From a virus: a stretch of 34,570 bases of DNA. Positions 8,337-16,663 of this stretch are shown piece by piece. The stretch's first letter is position 1. The number at the start of each line of letters is the position of its first letter. The stretch lies in IMG/VR virus record IMGVR_UViG_3300048033_000376, positions 1 to 34,570 of that record; one strand, given 5' to 3'. The notes beneath the pieces were generated by a model. It ran no database searches. It was given only the letters and a program-made list of their open reading frames with translations, and had not been told where the DNA came from. A program made the translations under genes and the position numbers.

Positions 8337-9932
8337 ATGGATTTAACAAAATTCACAGATGAGCAGATTATGTCTGCGATAAGTGCCGCCACAGCAAACG
8401 AAGACTATGCAAACGCATTGATGTTCCAGCAGGAATTAGCGAGCCGAGCATCCCAAGCAAATGCCGCTGCAAATCAAACATCTGTTGGTGAGCAGGCTCT
8501 TACTGGCGCTTATGAGGGATTAGCACGCGGTGCAGGCGCACCAGTTGATATTGTCTCATCTGTCTTGAGGACAGCGGGCGTTCCTGTTGGTGATAGCCCT
8601 ATTGGTGGCGCACAATCCCTTCGTAGCCTTTTCCAAGCCTTGAGCGGTGGTGAAGCAATGACTGATGTAGAGCCGCAAACCACTGGTCAGCGCATTGTAA
8701 GGCGCGGCACAGAAGCCTTTGGTGAGGCGCTACCTGCGGCGGCTACTTTAGCTGTTGCTGGCCCAAAGGCTGCTATTTCTGCTGCACCGACAACATATCA
8801 AGCCGCAAAACAAGCCTTGGCTGGTGTTCGCACTGAGGCCGCAAAAGCGCCTGCGCGGTTCGCAGGAACAGAAGCGGCAACGAGCCTTACTGCGGGTCTA
8901 AGTGGCGCAACGGTTGCGGAAGTATTTCCAGAAAGCCCTACCGCTCAAATGGCTGCGGAAATTATCGGCGCTATTGGTGGCGGAAAATTTGCTGACGCTG
9001 CTCAACGTATTGCCCAAAAGACACCTAAAGGCCCAATGTCCGCTGCTGACCTTAAAAAAGAAGCTGGCAACCTTTATGAGCTTCAGAAAAAAGAGGGGCT
9101 TTCTGCGCAGCCGCAAGTTACTGAAAACATTTTTGATGATGTATTCGGGATGCTGGACCAGCAAGGCTATCTTAACCCAATTAAGGGAAGCGACAAAGTT
9201 CGTGTTGCTCCTGACTACGCAAAGCTACGTCCTGTTTACAGTATGCTTGAGGCTTATGCTGACAAGGGCATGACTGCGGCGAATATCCAAACGCTACGCA
9301 GATCAATTAGCGCCCGCATGAACGATGCAGTGGGCGAAGAAAAATCAGCGCTGCGTAATGTCTTGCGTATTTTTGATGAGAATACCGCAGAGCTTGCGCC
9401 AGAGATCAAAGTTGCAAACGCGATGTATGCCAGAGCAATGAAGGCCGACCAAATTGAAGAATTGCGTGAATTGGCGCAAACGAGAGCAACATCGGCAAAT
9501 ATGGATTTAGAAAACGCCTTACGCACCGAGTTTCGCCCGCTTCTTCGCAAAATTATCAAGGGGCAAGAGCGTGGGTGGACACAATCTGAAATAGATCAAA
9601 TCAAACAGATTGTTGAAGGCGGATCGACGGAAAACATGATGAGGTTTATTGGTAAATTTGCCCCAACAGGGCCAGTTTCAGCCATGGGCGGCGCTTCTGC
9701 GGCAGGTATTACTGGGATGCTTACCCGTGACCCGTACATTGCCGCTGGTGTCGGTTCTGCAATGTATGGTGCGGGCGCAGCAAGTAAAGCCATGGGTGGA
9801 AGGTTGCAGCAGGCAAACATTGACAAGCTGTATCAAGGCATAATCAAAGATCGCAACCTATCGCCAGAGGCCCAAGACAGGTTATACTCGTCTTTGACAG
9901 CATACCTGACAAGTCAGGCCGCAACACAATAG
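8337..9932 (+). CDS. Probable internal virion (ejection) protein
   Basis: This 531-residue, Ala-rich protein starts with MDLTKFTDEQIMSAIS. It contains Ala/Gly-rich hydrophobic stretches (ALPAAATLAVAGPKAAI near 138-154, and ASAAGITGMLTRDPYIAAGV near the C-terminus) inside long helical segments. No catalytic motif is seen. Between the SleB fusion and the portal, it fits a large ejection protein of a short-tailed phage, which may form part of a channel across the cell envelope. That role is from position and composition. It starts 2 bases after the previous stop. Confidence 0.5.
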   Translation: MDLTKFTDEQIMSAISAATANEDYANALMFQQELASRASQANAAANQTSVGEQALTGAYEGLARGAGAPVDIVSSVLRTAGVPVGDSPIGGAQSLRSLFQALSGGEAMTDVEPQTTGQRIVRRGTEAFGEALPAAATLAVAGPKAAISAAPTTYQAAKQALAGVRTEAAKAPARFAGTEAATSLTAGLSGATVAEVFPESPTAQMAAEIIGAIGGGKFADAAQRIAQKTPKGPMSAADLKKEAGNLYELQKKEGLSAQPQVTENIFDDVFGMLDQQGYLNPIKGSDKVRVAPDYAKLRPVYSMLEAYADKGMTAANIQTLRRSISARMNDAVGEEKSALRNVLRIFDENTAELAPEIKVANAMYARAMKADQIEELRELAQTRATSANMDLENALRTEFRPLLRKIIKGQERGWTQSEIDQIKQIVEGGSTENMMRFIGKFAPTGPVSAMGGASAAGITGMLTRDPYIAAGVGSAMYGAGAASKAMGGRLQQANIDKLYQGIIKDRNLSPEAQDRLYSSLTAYLTSQAATQ

Positions 9933-9942
9933 GAATTACGAA

Positions 9943-12081
9943 ATGCGTATTGAACCAATGGATAAAGACACGGTTGAGGGCATCGTCCAAAAGGCGGTGC
10001 AAGATGCTGTTGATTTCATCGAGGGCGAAATCTCCGAACCGCGCATTAAGGCCCAGCGCTACTTTGATGGCGAAGTCGATATTGGTTACGAAAGCGGTCG
10101 CTCTAAGGTTGTGGCTACAAAGTGCCGTGACGTTGTGCGTGGCATCAAGCCGTCAATCCAGCGCGTATTCCTAAGCACTGAAAATCCCGTTGAGTTTGTC
10201 CCGCGTATGCCAGAAGACGTGCAGATCGCGGAGCAGATGACCAAATATGCAAACTACAAGTTTCAGCAGAACAACGGCTACCGTATGCTTAACGACGTGT
10301 TTCAAGACGCGATGGTTAAGAAGTGCGGCGTTGCGAAGGTTATGTTTGAGGACAAGACCGACAGCGAAGTCTACACGGTCACGGACCTTTCTGAAGAAGA
10401 ATACCAATATCTAGTCGAGCCTGACGATATTGAGGTTCTGGAGATGAGCGTCACCCAAGAGATTGAAATTGACGAAATGGGTGTTGAGATTGAGCGCCCT
10501 GTCTATGACGCAAAGATCAGCCGCCAAATCCCTGACGGCGACGTGTTGATTACGTCTGTGCCGCCAGAGGAGTTCTTTGTAGACCGCAACGCGCGCTCTG
10601 TAGATGACTTCTTTGTGATCGGCCACCGCACCGACATGACCGTTGGCGACTTGTTGGCCATGGGCTACGAAGAAGAAGAGCTAAACAATATTTCTGGTTC
10701 ACTTTCTACCATCCAAAGCGAAGCTGAGTTTGAGCGCCGTGGTTACACTGTCGATGAGGATGAAGACGAAAGCGCCGACCCTACGTCTAAAAAGATTGCC
10801 GTAACTGAGGCCTATATGAAGGTTGACGTTGAGGGCGTCGGCGTTCCGCAGCTTTATCGTTTTGTTTTGGTTGGCGCTGGATACAAGATGCTTTCCTATG
10901 AGTTGGCTGATGATGTGCCGTTTGCCATTTTCGAGGTCGATCCAGAGCCACACGCCTTTTTCGGTCGCTCATTGGTTGACCTAGTTATGGATGACCAAGA
11001 CGCTGCAACAGCAATGCTTCGCGGTGTGCTTGATAACGTGGCGCTGACCAACAACCCCGGCCTTGAGATTGTAGATGGTCAGGTTTCAGTTGATGACCTG
11101 CTCAACAACGAGATCGGTCGCATTGTGCGGGTTAAGCAGGCTGGTTCTATCCGTGAGCAAGTTGTTCCGTTCACTGCCGGGTCTACGCTACCTGCGCTGC
11201 AATATTTCGATATGTTGGTGGACAACAAAACGGGCGTTTCTAAGGCGTCTCAGGGTCTTGACCCAGATGTAATGCAGTCTGCCACTGCAACGGCTGTAGC
11301 GGCCACTATGGAGGGCGCAGCGGGCCAAGCAGAGGTCATCGCACGCAACCTAGCGGAGGGCGGTATGCGCCGCCTGTTTAAGCTGATTGCTAGCTGCATC
11401 ATCAAGAACACCGACAAAGAGGAAGTAATCCGCCTCAACAACGAGTTTGTTGCTGTGGACCCGCGCGTCTGGAACGCAGACATGGACATGATGGTGAACG
11501 TCGGTCTAGGCACAGGCCGCGAAAACGAAAAGGCTGCTGTTCTGCGTGAAACGCTACAAACCCAAATGGGTATCTGGCAGCAATACGGACCACAAAACGG
11601 CTTGGTCACTATGACCAACGTGCGCAACACGCTTGCGGATATGCTGTCTGCGGTAGGTCTTAAAAACTCTGACCGTTATTACCTGCCAGTGACATTTGAA
11701 AGCGAAGAACAGTTGATTGCTCAAAAGCAGCAAGAGGCCGCTATGATGCAGCAACAGCAGCAAGGCGCTCCTGCAACTGACCCGAACCAAGCGTTTATGG
11801 CAGCCGAGCAGATGAAGGCGCAAAGCCGTATGCAGGTTGATATGGCCAAGTTGCAATTGGATGCTCAGAAGGCTGCGGCTGACCAGCAATACAAAATGCA
11901 TGAGCTTGGCATGAAAGACGATTTGAAGCGTGATGAGATGGTCCAAGACCTAGCCGTTGAAGTGGCTAAGATATTGGGACAGTATGGCGCTCAGGTCGAT
12001 ACGGCTGCGGTGAAGGCGGAGCAAGACGCTACGCGACCGCACAATGAACAGATGATGGGCGGATATGGATTACAAGGTTAG
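9943..12081 (+). CDS. Portal protein (SU10/P22-like)
   Basis: This 712-residue protein has AGGA 9 bases before ATG 9943; an in-frame ATG at 9958 is a less favoured start. The long acidic central region, DVLITSVPPEEFFVDRNARS, HAFFGRSLVDLVMDDQDAAT, the helix after it (MLRGVLDNVALTNNPG) and SQGLDPDVMQSATATAVAA are characteristic of portals of P22/SU10-type phages. The C-terminus is Gln-rich and coiled-coil-like (about 585-690), as in barrel-forming extensions. It forms the dodecameric channel at the capsid vertex through which the terminase packages DNA. It lies directly upstream of linker, scaffold and capsid genes, and its 3' end overlaps the next gene by 17 bases. Confidence 0.85.
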   Translation: MRIEPMDKDTVEGIVQKAVQDAVDFIEGEISEPRIKAQRYFDGEVDIGYESGRSKVVATKCRDVVRGIKPSIQRVFLSTENPVEFVPRMPEDVQIAEQMTKYANYKFQQNNGYRMLNDVFQDAMVKKCGVAKVMFEDKTDSEVYTVTDLSEEEYQYLVEPDDIEVLEMSVTQEIEIDEMGVEIERPVYDAKISRQIPDGDVLITSVPPEEFFVDRNARSVDDFFVIGHRTDMTVGDLLAMGYEEEELNNISGSLSTIQSEAEFERRGYTVDEDEDESADPTSKKIAVTEAYMKVDVEGVGVPQLYRFVLVGAGYKMLSYELADDVPFAIFEVDPEPHAFFGRSLVDLVMDDQDAATAMLRGVLDNVALTNNPGLEIVDGQVSVDDLLNNEIGRIVRVKQAGSIREQVVPFTAGSTLPALQYFDMLVDNKTGVSKASQGLDPDVMQSATATAVAATMEGAAGQAEVIARNLAEGGMRRLFKLIASCIIKNTDKEEVIRLNNEFVAVDPRVWNADMDMMVNVGLGTGRENEKAAVLRETLQTQMGIWQQYGPQNGLVTMTNVRNTLADMLSAVGLKNSDRYYLPVTFESEEQLIAQKQQEAAMMQQQQQGAPATDPNQAFMAAEQMKAQSRMQVDMAKLQLDAQKAAADQQYKMHELGMKDDLKRDEMVQDLAVEVAKILGQYGAQVDTAAVKAEQDATRPHNEQMMGGYGLQG

Positions 12082-12313
12082 AGCATCACGCGCTAAAGCG
12101 CTTACTCAAAACGAGCATTTCCAGACCATTATGCAGGATTTGCGAGATCGCCAATTGGAGATTTTCGCAGATAGTAGGGCCGACGAGATGGATAAACGTG
12201 AAGACGCTCACGCCATTTTGAGAGCATTAAATCAACTAGAGTATATTCTCCAAGCGGACATAAACGCGGAGAAACTCATAGACAGGAAAGGATCGGCACC
12301 GCATGGCGACTGA
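12065..12313 (+). CDS. Small conserved-position protein between portal and scaffold
   Basis: This 82-residue, charged, helical protein begins MDYKVRASRAKALTQ inside the end of the portal gene and overlaps the scaffold start by 11 bases. It has no membrane segment or recognised domain. The double overlap suggests translational coupling and a required ratio to portal and scaffold. A head-assembly role is inferred from position only. Confidence 0.6.
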   Translation: MDYKVRASRAKALTQNEHFQTIMQDLRDRQLEIFADSRADEMDKREDAHAILRALNQLEYILQADINAEKLIDRKGSAPHGD

Positions 12314-13313
12314 ACCGAATACTGGAAGCATTGCTTCTGTTACAGAAATGCTGATGGAGACCCCACAGCAAGATGAAAATCCAAGCGAAGCGATTGAAGC
12401 TGAAGCGGAGACAACTGAGGACGCTCAGATCGACGTTGAGGAATATATTGCCGAGAGCGAGGATGACACTGGCTACGATAGTGGTGACGCGGCTGATGAG
12501 GCCGATTACGAAAACGTAGATGAGGATGAATACACCGACGAGCCAGCCGTTCCTGTGGAACTTTCTGACGATGTGGAACTTGAAGTAAAGTCCGATGGTC
12601 AAACAAAGAAAGTGACCCTACAGGAGCTAAAGCGTGGCTACGCTGGGCAAGATTACGTCCAAAAAGGCATGGAGCAGAACGCACAGGCTCGAAAAGAGCT
12701 TGAGCAGATGACCCAAGCCATACAACAAGAGCGTGAGCAGCTATTGCAGCGCTTTGAACAACTCGAAACGGGTAACGTTCCACAAGCCCCACAGAAGCCA
12801 CCAAAGGAACTGCAAGACAGTGACCCCTTAGGCTACTTAGAGCGAATGGAGCAATATCGCGAACAGTCTGCGGAATTTGAGGCACTTCAACGCGAAGCGC
12901 AGCAAATGAAGCAACAACAAGAAGCGCAGAAAGCACAAGCTAAACAGGCTTATGTTGCGCAGCAAGCCGAAGTTCTGAAGCAAGAAATACCAGAGTTGCG
13001 TGATCCAGAGAAAAGCCAAAAACTTTTGTCTGACATTCATTCAACTGCCACTGGCTATTACGGTGTTCCAGAGGAAATCGTCGGCTCGTTGTCACATAGC
13101 TGGGAGTTTAAGATCATGCGCGACGCGGTGGCCTATCGCAAGCTGATGGCAAGCAAAGGGAAGGTTGAGGAGAAATCCAAATCAGCCCGCCCAATGGTTA
13201 AGCCGGGTGCGAAGCGAACAGAGGACGGCAAAGCGAAGAAAGCGCAGCAAGCGCGCTCTAGGATGAAGAAAAATGGTGACGTTAATAGCGTTACTAAATT
13301 CTTATTGTCATAG
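12303..13313 (+). CDS. Scaffolding protein
   Basis: This 336-residue protein starts at ATG 12303 behind AGGAAAGGATC. It has a strongly acidic N-terminus (about 25-95), a Gln/Glu-rich coiled-coil middle (about 125-225, with EQMTQAIQQEREQLLQRFEQ), and a basic C-terminus (about 288-325, Lys/Arg-rich). That three-part layout, and the place just before the capsid gene, are typical of phage scaffolds, whose basic end binds coat protein during procapsid assembly. No protease motif is present. I call it from composition and synteny. Confidence 0.75.
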   Translation: MATEPNTGSIASVTEMLMETPQQDENPSEAIEAEAETTEDAQIDVEEYIAESEDDTGYDSGDAADEADYENVDEDEYTDEPAVPVELSDDVELEVKSDGQTKKVTLQELKRGYAGQDYVQKGMEQNAQARKELEQMTQAIQQEREQLLQRFEQLETGNVPQAPQKPPKELQDSDPLGYLERMEQYREQSAEFEALQREAQQMKQQQEAQKAQAKQAYVAQQAEVLKQEIPELRDPEKSQKLLSDIHSTATGYYGVPEEIVGSLSHSWEFKIMRDAVAYRKLMASKGKVEEKSKSARPMVKPGAKRTEDGKAKKAQQARSRMKKNGDVNSVTKFLLS

Positions 13314-13328
13314 CGAAAGGAAAACACA

Positions 13329-14291
13329 ATGGGTGTTACAGCTAATACAAACGAGACCTATAATGTCTCTACTATCCGTGAGGACATTCAAGATGCTCTC
13401 ACATCTATCTCGCCAACTGAGACAATTCTTATGTCTACAATCGGCACGCGAAATGTGGAAAACACATATTTTGAGTGGTCTGAGGTTGATTTGGCGGCTG
13501 CTGATGACGCGAACCGCGTAATCGAAGGCGAAGCTGCTCCCGGTAACGATGCGGGAACAAACGCAGTACGTAAGGGGAACTACACACAAATCTCCGACAA
13601 AGTGGTCGAGGTTTCCTCAACTGCTAACCAAGTCAACGGTGTTGGCGATGCGCAAACAGTTGCAGAGCAAGTTGCATATAAGCTGAAAGAGCTGAAACGC
13701 GACATGGAGACAATGTTGCTCGACAACGTTGCTGGTTCTGCTGGTGCATCTGGTACGGCTCGCGCCACTGCTGGTCTGCCTGCGTTCCTTACAACGAACA
13801 CTGATCGTGGTGTTGGTGGTGCAGATGGTACAACATCTGGCGCAGGTTCCGCTGGTTTCCCAAATGCTGCGGCAACTGACGGCACAACACGTGCAATCAC
13901 CGAAACCCTTCTGAAAGGCGTAATTGCTGATTGTTGGGATGCTGGTGCAGAGCCTTCCGTTGTTATGTGTGGCTCAGGCGCAAAACAAACTATCTCAACC
14001 TTCACAGGTAACGCTACGCGCTACAAAGAAGCTGAAGATAGCAAGTTGAACGCTGCAATCGACGTGTACATTTCTGACTTCGGTGAGTTGCAGATCGTGC
14101 CATCACGCTTCCAGCGTACACGTGACGTGTTCGTACTTGACCCGAACTATGCTTCAGTTGCTTACCTGCAAACTGCCAAGCAAGAGCCACTCGCCAAAAC
14201 TGGCCACAGTGAGCGTCGCTTGATTTCAGTAGAGTATGGCCTTCAGGTCACTTCTGAAAAAGCACACGGCGTCATCGCAGACATCGCGTAA
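13329..14291 (+). CDS. Major capsid protein (SU10-like, DUF5309 type)
   Basis: This 320-residue protein starts at ATG 13329 behind AAAGGA. The N-terminus shows the SU10/DUF5309 capsid pattern: YNVSTIREDIQDAL, SPTETILMSTIG, YFEWSEVDL, followed by ANQVNGVG and the helix VAEQVAYKLKELKRDMETML. The C-terminal half has IDVYISDFGELQIVPSRF, VFVLDPNYASVAYL, LAKTGHSERRLISVEYGL, as in the axial part of an HK97-fold coat. It builds the icosahedral shell. It follows the scaffold and precedes a strong hairpin, which may set its expression apart from the genes downstream. Confidence 0.85.
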   Translation: MGVTANTNETYNVSTIREDIQDALTSISPTETILMSTIGTRNVENTYFEWSEVDLAAADDANRVIEGEAAPGNDAGTNAVRKGNYTQISDKVVEVSSTANQVNGVGDAQTVAEQVAYKLKELKRDMETMLLDNVAGSAGASGTARATAGLPAFLTTNTDRGVGGADGTTSGAGSAGFPNAAATDGTTRAITETLLKGVIADCWDAGAEPSVVMCGSGAKQTISTFTGNATRYKEAEDSKLNAAIDVYISDFGELQIVPSRFQRTRDVFVLDPNYASVAYLQTAKQEPLAKTGHSERRLISVEYGLQVTSEKAHGVIADIA

Positions 14292-14297
14292 CAAGTT

Positions 14298-14317
14298 GGG
14301 GGGCTTCGCGGCCCCCC
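14298..14317 (+). terminator. Strong hairpin after major capsid gene (partial terminator or mRNA stabiliser)
   Basis: A perfect 7-bp GC stem (GGGGGGC at 14298-14304 with GCCCCCC at 14311-14317) around a 6-base loop lies 7 bases after the capsid stop. Only two T residues follow, so full termination is doubtful. It may protect the capsid message or lower read-through into the genes after it. Confidence 0.6.
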
Positions 14318-14338
14318 TTCACAACTTTGGAGTAAGAC

Positions 14339-14494
14339 ATGAAAATTAAGATCACCACAGACCGCCGCCCGTTTACCCCAGATGGCCGTGCTGAAAAGGG
14401 CGCTGTTTTGGACCTATCGCCTAAAGACGCTCAGGTTTTGATTGATAACGGTTTTGCTGAAAAAGTGGAGCCTAAGAAGAAGGCCGCCAAATGA
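14339..14494 (+). CDS. Small head-region protein
   Basis: This 51-residue protein begins ATG 14339 with TTGGAG 7 bases upstream: MKIKITTDRRPFTPDGRAEK. It has a compact beta-rich look (GAVLDLSPKDAQVLIDNGFA) and a Lys-rich tail (EPKKKAAK). Small proteins of this style often follow the capsid gene in tailed phages and contribute to head completion or decoration; that is by analogy. It overlaps the next gene by ATGA. Confidence 0.65.
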   Translation: MKIKITTDRRPFTPDGRAEKGAVLDLSPKDAQVLIDNGFAEKVEPKKKAAK

Positions 14495-14772
14495 AATCGC
14501 ACCTAACTACCCGCATCAAAGAGGAAGACGATAAGGTCGTTATTTCTCGCTCGCAGGATGTGCAGGCTATTCTTGATTACAACAAGGAAAAGCAGATCGC
14601 TGGCACTGTTGCTGGCGGTGAGATGCGCCACGTCGGTCAGGTGCCTTTTGTTGTTGTCGAAAGGTGGCTGCGTGAGAGTGGTCTAAAATTGGGATCGAAA
14701 GAGTTCGCTGAATATGTTAAAAAGAAGTTATTGAGTGGCGAATTTTCTAAACTTTTAGTCCACGGATATTAA
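14491..14772 (+). CDS. Small conserved head-region protein
   Basis: This 93-residue soluble protein starts at the ATGA overlap. It contains DVQAILDYNKEKQ, RHVGQVPFVVVERWLRESG and GSKEFAEYVKKKLLSGEF. I recognise this only as a type of small protein seen beside capsid genes in marine phages. No catalytic residues or membrane segment are visible. A structural role is likely but unproven. Confidence 0.65.
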   Translation: MKSHLTTRIKEEDDKVVISRSQDVQAILDYNKEKQIAGTVAGGEMRHVGQVPFVVVERWLRESGLKLGSKEFAEYVKKKLLSGEFSKLLVHGY

Positions 14773-14784
14773 CGGAGCGACGTT

Positions 14785-15270
14785 ATGAAGCCACTTGGAC
14801 TACACGGAACCTACCAAGCCATAAGAACAGCAAACGGGCCTGCGCAGCACGTTGCGATCTCTTTGGTCGGCCTGACATATGCGGGAATGTTTATCGGCAT
14901 GGTGCCTGACATTCTTCTTGGTGCATGGGTCGGCGCTTCCGTTTTAGTTCTTATTGCGACAGTCTGGCTGACCCGCCAGTGGCTCAAATCTTTTCTGCTG
15001 ATTGACTTCGTTTTGTCGTGCATGGTTCTGACCTTTTACTTCATGCACGATCCCGCCCCTACTGGCCCAGTTTATCACGTCATGACTGCTGAAGGTATGC
15101 ACACTGCTGTTCGAGGCAATCATGGGATGAGCATTGCCGACAAGTTTTCTCATGCTGTCGCTTGTGTTATGATGGCAGGGTGGTCGCTCTATTTGTCAAA
15201 CTTGGTTCAGCGCCAGCAACTTGAGGCGGAGCGCTACGAAGTTATCTTTGAGGGAGAGACCCTAAAATGA
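14785..15270 (+). CDS. Polytopic membrane protein (candidate holin)
   Basis: The 161-residue protein has about four hydrophobic segments (about residues 22-40, 43-61, 69-87, 121-140) and a charged C-terminus. A GGAGCGACGTT leader precedes ATG 14785. It is the first gene of the block that continues with another membrane protein, the amidase and the spanins, so a holin or other inner-membrane lysis role is plausible. The length and number of segments are large for a simple holin, so this is uncertain. It overlaps the next gene by 4 bases. Confidence 0.55.
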   Translation: MKPLGLHGTYQAIRTANGPAQHVAISLVGLTYAGMFIGMVPDILLGAWVGASVLVLIATVWLTRQWLKSFLLIDFVLSCMVLTFYFMHDPAPTGPVYHVMTAEGMHTAVRGNHGMSIADKFSHAVACVMMAGWSLYLSNLVQRQQLEAERYEVIFEGETLK

Positions 15271-15560
15271 ATATGGATATGCTTACTCCCATTGTCATTG
15301 CTCTCATCGGCGCTGGCGGACTTTGGCAATTACTATCGCTCAAGGCGAAACACCATCACGAGGCCATGATGAAAGACCGCTCTGAGCGAAACGAATTTAA
15401 CGATACGCTCAAGCAGCAGGTTGATCGGCTTGCGTCGCAGGTAAATGAACTTGTGTCTGAGAAAGAAGCCCTCCTGCAATCCATCGGCGATCTCAAGGCT
15501 GACTTAGCCGCTGCGCAGGCAACTATAAAGTCGCTGCAAGATGCGATGATGCGCAAGTAG
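15267..15560 (+). CDS. Single-pass membrane protein with coiled coil (lysis region)
   Basis: Of the 97 residues, 7-24 form one transmembrane helix (TPIVIALIGAGGLWQLL). A heptad-patterned helix (about 30-95: KQQVDRLASQVNELVSEKEA) follows. The form resembles small holins or Rz-like i-spanins, but a better spanin pair lies at 16282/16448, so a holin, antiholin or holin partner is more likely. It overlaps the upstream membrane protein by ATGA. Confidence 0.5.
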   Translation: MNMDMLTPIVIALIGAGGLWQLLSLKAKHHHEAMMKDRSERNEFNDTLKQQVDRLASQVNELVSEKEALLQSIGDLKADLAAAQATIKSLQDAMMRK

Positions 15561-15565
15561 TACAC

Positions 15566-15600
15566 CTGTATATACAAAAACATTAACCTTATATAGTATG
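15566..15600 (+). promoter_or_regulatory. AT-rich leader before endolysin, possible promoter
   Basis: The 65-base gap 15561-15625 is AT-rich with TGTATA, a 17-base spacer and TATATA, then an AAGAAGGGTG ribosome site. Both boxes match consensus poorly. A separate late promoter for the lysis genes would make sense but is weakly supported. Confidence 0.25.
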
Positions 15601-15625
15601 CGCTTTACTAAAGAAGGGTGTAATC

Positions 15626-16282
15626 ATGCGTAAACTAGACAGTATCTTTATTCATTGCACGGCTACTCGACCTGAGTGGTGGGCTGATCGCCGTTCAAGC
15701 GAAAAGGCTGCTGAGTGTAAGCGCTGGCATTTGGACCGTAATTTCTCAGACGTGGGCTACCACTATTTTGTGGACCGGGATGGCACCGTGACTGAGGGTC
15801 GGGCTATTGAGAAAACAGGCGCACACGCTCGCGGCCACAATACTGGCTCTGTTGGCATTGCGCTGTGGGGCGGTCATGGCGGCGATCAGGACGATAAGTT
15901 CGAGGACCACTTTACTCCTGCGCAGGACCGTGCGCTGCGTAAGCTGATCGCCCAACTTCGCATGGAGTATCCATCAATCACAAAGGTGCGCGGTCACAAT
16001 GAGGTTTCGGCCAAAATGTGTCCCTGCTTCGAGGTGTCTCAATGGTTGAACGGGGTAGAGAAGATCAAGCGGCCAGAGCGCCAGAAGATTTCGCAGACCA
16101 AGACAATCCAAGCGTCGAGCGTTGCGAAGATGGCAAGTGTCGCCACTCCCCTTGTTGGTGTTGTCGGTGGTCTACCGTGGCAAAACCTAGCGATCATGGG
16201 CGTTCTAGCGGTGGTAGCGATGGTGGCACTGGGGGTGATTGACCTTGAGCGCCTTGGCAAATGGAACAAGGGCGACCGTTAA
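15626..16282 (+). CDS. N-acetylmuramoyl-L-alanine amidase (T7 lysozyme-like endolysin) with C-terminal membrane segment
   Basis: The 218-residue enzyme hydrolyses the bond between N-acetylmuramic acid and L-alanine in peptidoglycan. Residues 1-145 are an Amidase_2 domain: IFIHCTAT with zinc ligand His10, GYHYFVDRDG with the T7 Tyr46 equivalent near 45-47, GAHARGHN, and VRGHNEVSAKMCPCF giving His124, Lys130 and Cys132. The spacing equals T7 lysozyme His122, Lys128, Cys130. The unusual part is the tail: about 172-206 is a long hydrophobic stretch (PWQNLAIMGVLAVVAMVALG) followed by a charged end, so the enzyme may be membrane-tethered. T7 lysozyme also inhibits T7 RNA polymerase, but no such polymerase gene is present here. 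The spanin gene starts at its stop. Confidence 0.85.
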   Translation: MRKLDSIFIHCTATRPEWWADRRSSEKAAECKRWHLDRNFSDVGYHYFVDRDGTVTEGRAIEKTGAHARGHNTGSVGIALWGGHGGDQDDKFEDHFTPAQDRALRKLIAQLRMEYPSITKVRGHNEVSAKMCPCFEVSQWLNGVEKIKRPERQKISQTKTIQASSVAKMASVATPLVGVVGGLPWQNLAIMGVLAVVAMVALGVIDLERLGKWNKGDR

Positions 16283-16524
16283 TGTTCATTCTTGGTAAGT
16301 TCAAGCTATACGCTGCGCTAATTGGTGCTGCGCTTCTTGCTGTGGTTACAGTTTATTTTCGGGGCCGCGCTGATGGGCGCACCGATTTGGAATACGAGAT
16401 AAAAGATCAAAGGCTCGACAACTTACTTGTGGAGAAGGAAGTTAGAGATGAAATCAATATACTTGACGATGACGGTCTTAGGGACCGTGCTTCTGAGTGG
16501 GTGCGCAACAGTAATAGGCGGTAG
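16282..16524 (+). CDS. i-spanin (Rz-like)
   Basis: This 80-residue protein starts at ATG 16282, overlapping the amidase stop. An N-terminal membrane helix (about 8-26, YAALIGAALLAVVTVYF) is followed by a charged helical ectodomain (DLEYEIKDQRLDNLLVEKEV). This is the inner-membrane half of a two-component spanin that fuses inner and outer membranes at lysis. The call depends on the lipoprotein gene that starts inside it in another frame. A two-membrane spanin implies a Gram-negative host. Confidence 0.7.
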   Translation: MFILGKFKLYAALIGAALLAVVTVYFRGRADGRTDLEYEIKDQRLDNLLVEKEVRDEINILDDDGLRDRASEWVRNSNRR

Positions 16525-16663
16525 TTACTGCGATATTGCCCAGCCCCACTACTTTAGCTCTGAAAAGACAATCGACATCCTGCTAGAACACGACCGAGAC
16601 CTTCTGGTTTCTACGACCGTTCACAACGAAACTCATAAGCGGCTGTGCGGCGATGACACCTAA
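16448..16663 (+). CDS. o-spanin (Rz1-like outer-membrane lipoprotein)
   Basis: The 71-residue protein starts at ATG 16448 in a different frame inside the i-spanin gene, overlapping it by 77 bases, behind AAGGAAGTTAGAG. MKSIYLTMTVLGTVLLSGC is a signal peptide with lipobox LLSG-Cys19. The mature part is about 53 residues. This is the embedded or overlapping arrangement of Rz/Rz1. It overlaps the next gene by 11 bases. Confidence 0.75.
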   Translation: MKSIYLTMTVLGTVLLSGCATVIGGSYCDIAQPHYFSSEKTIDILLEHDRDLLVSTTVHNETHKRLCGDDT

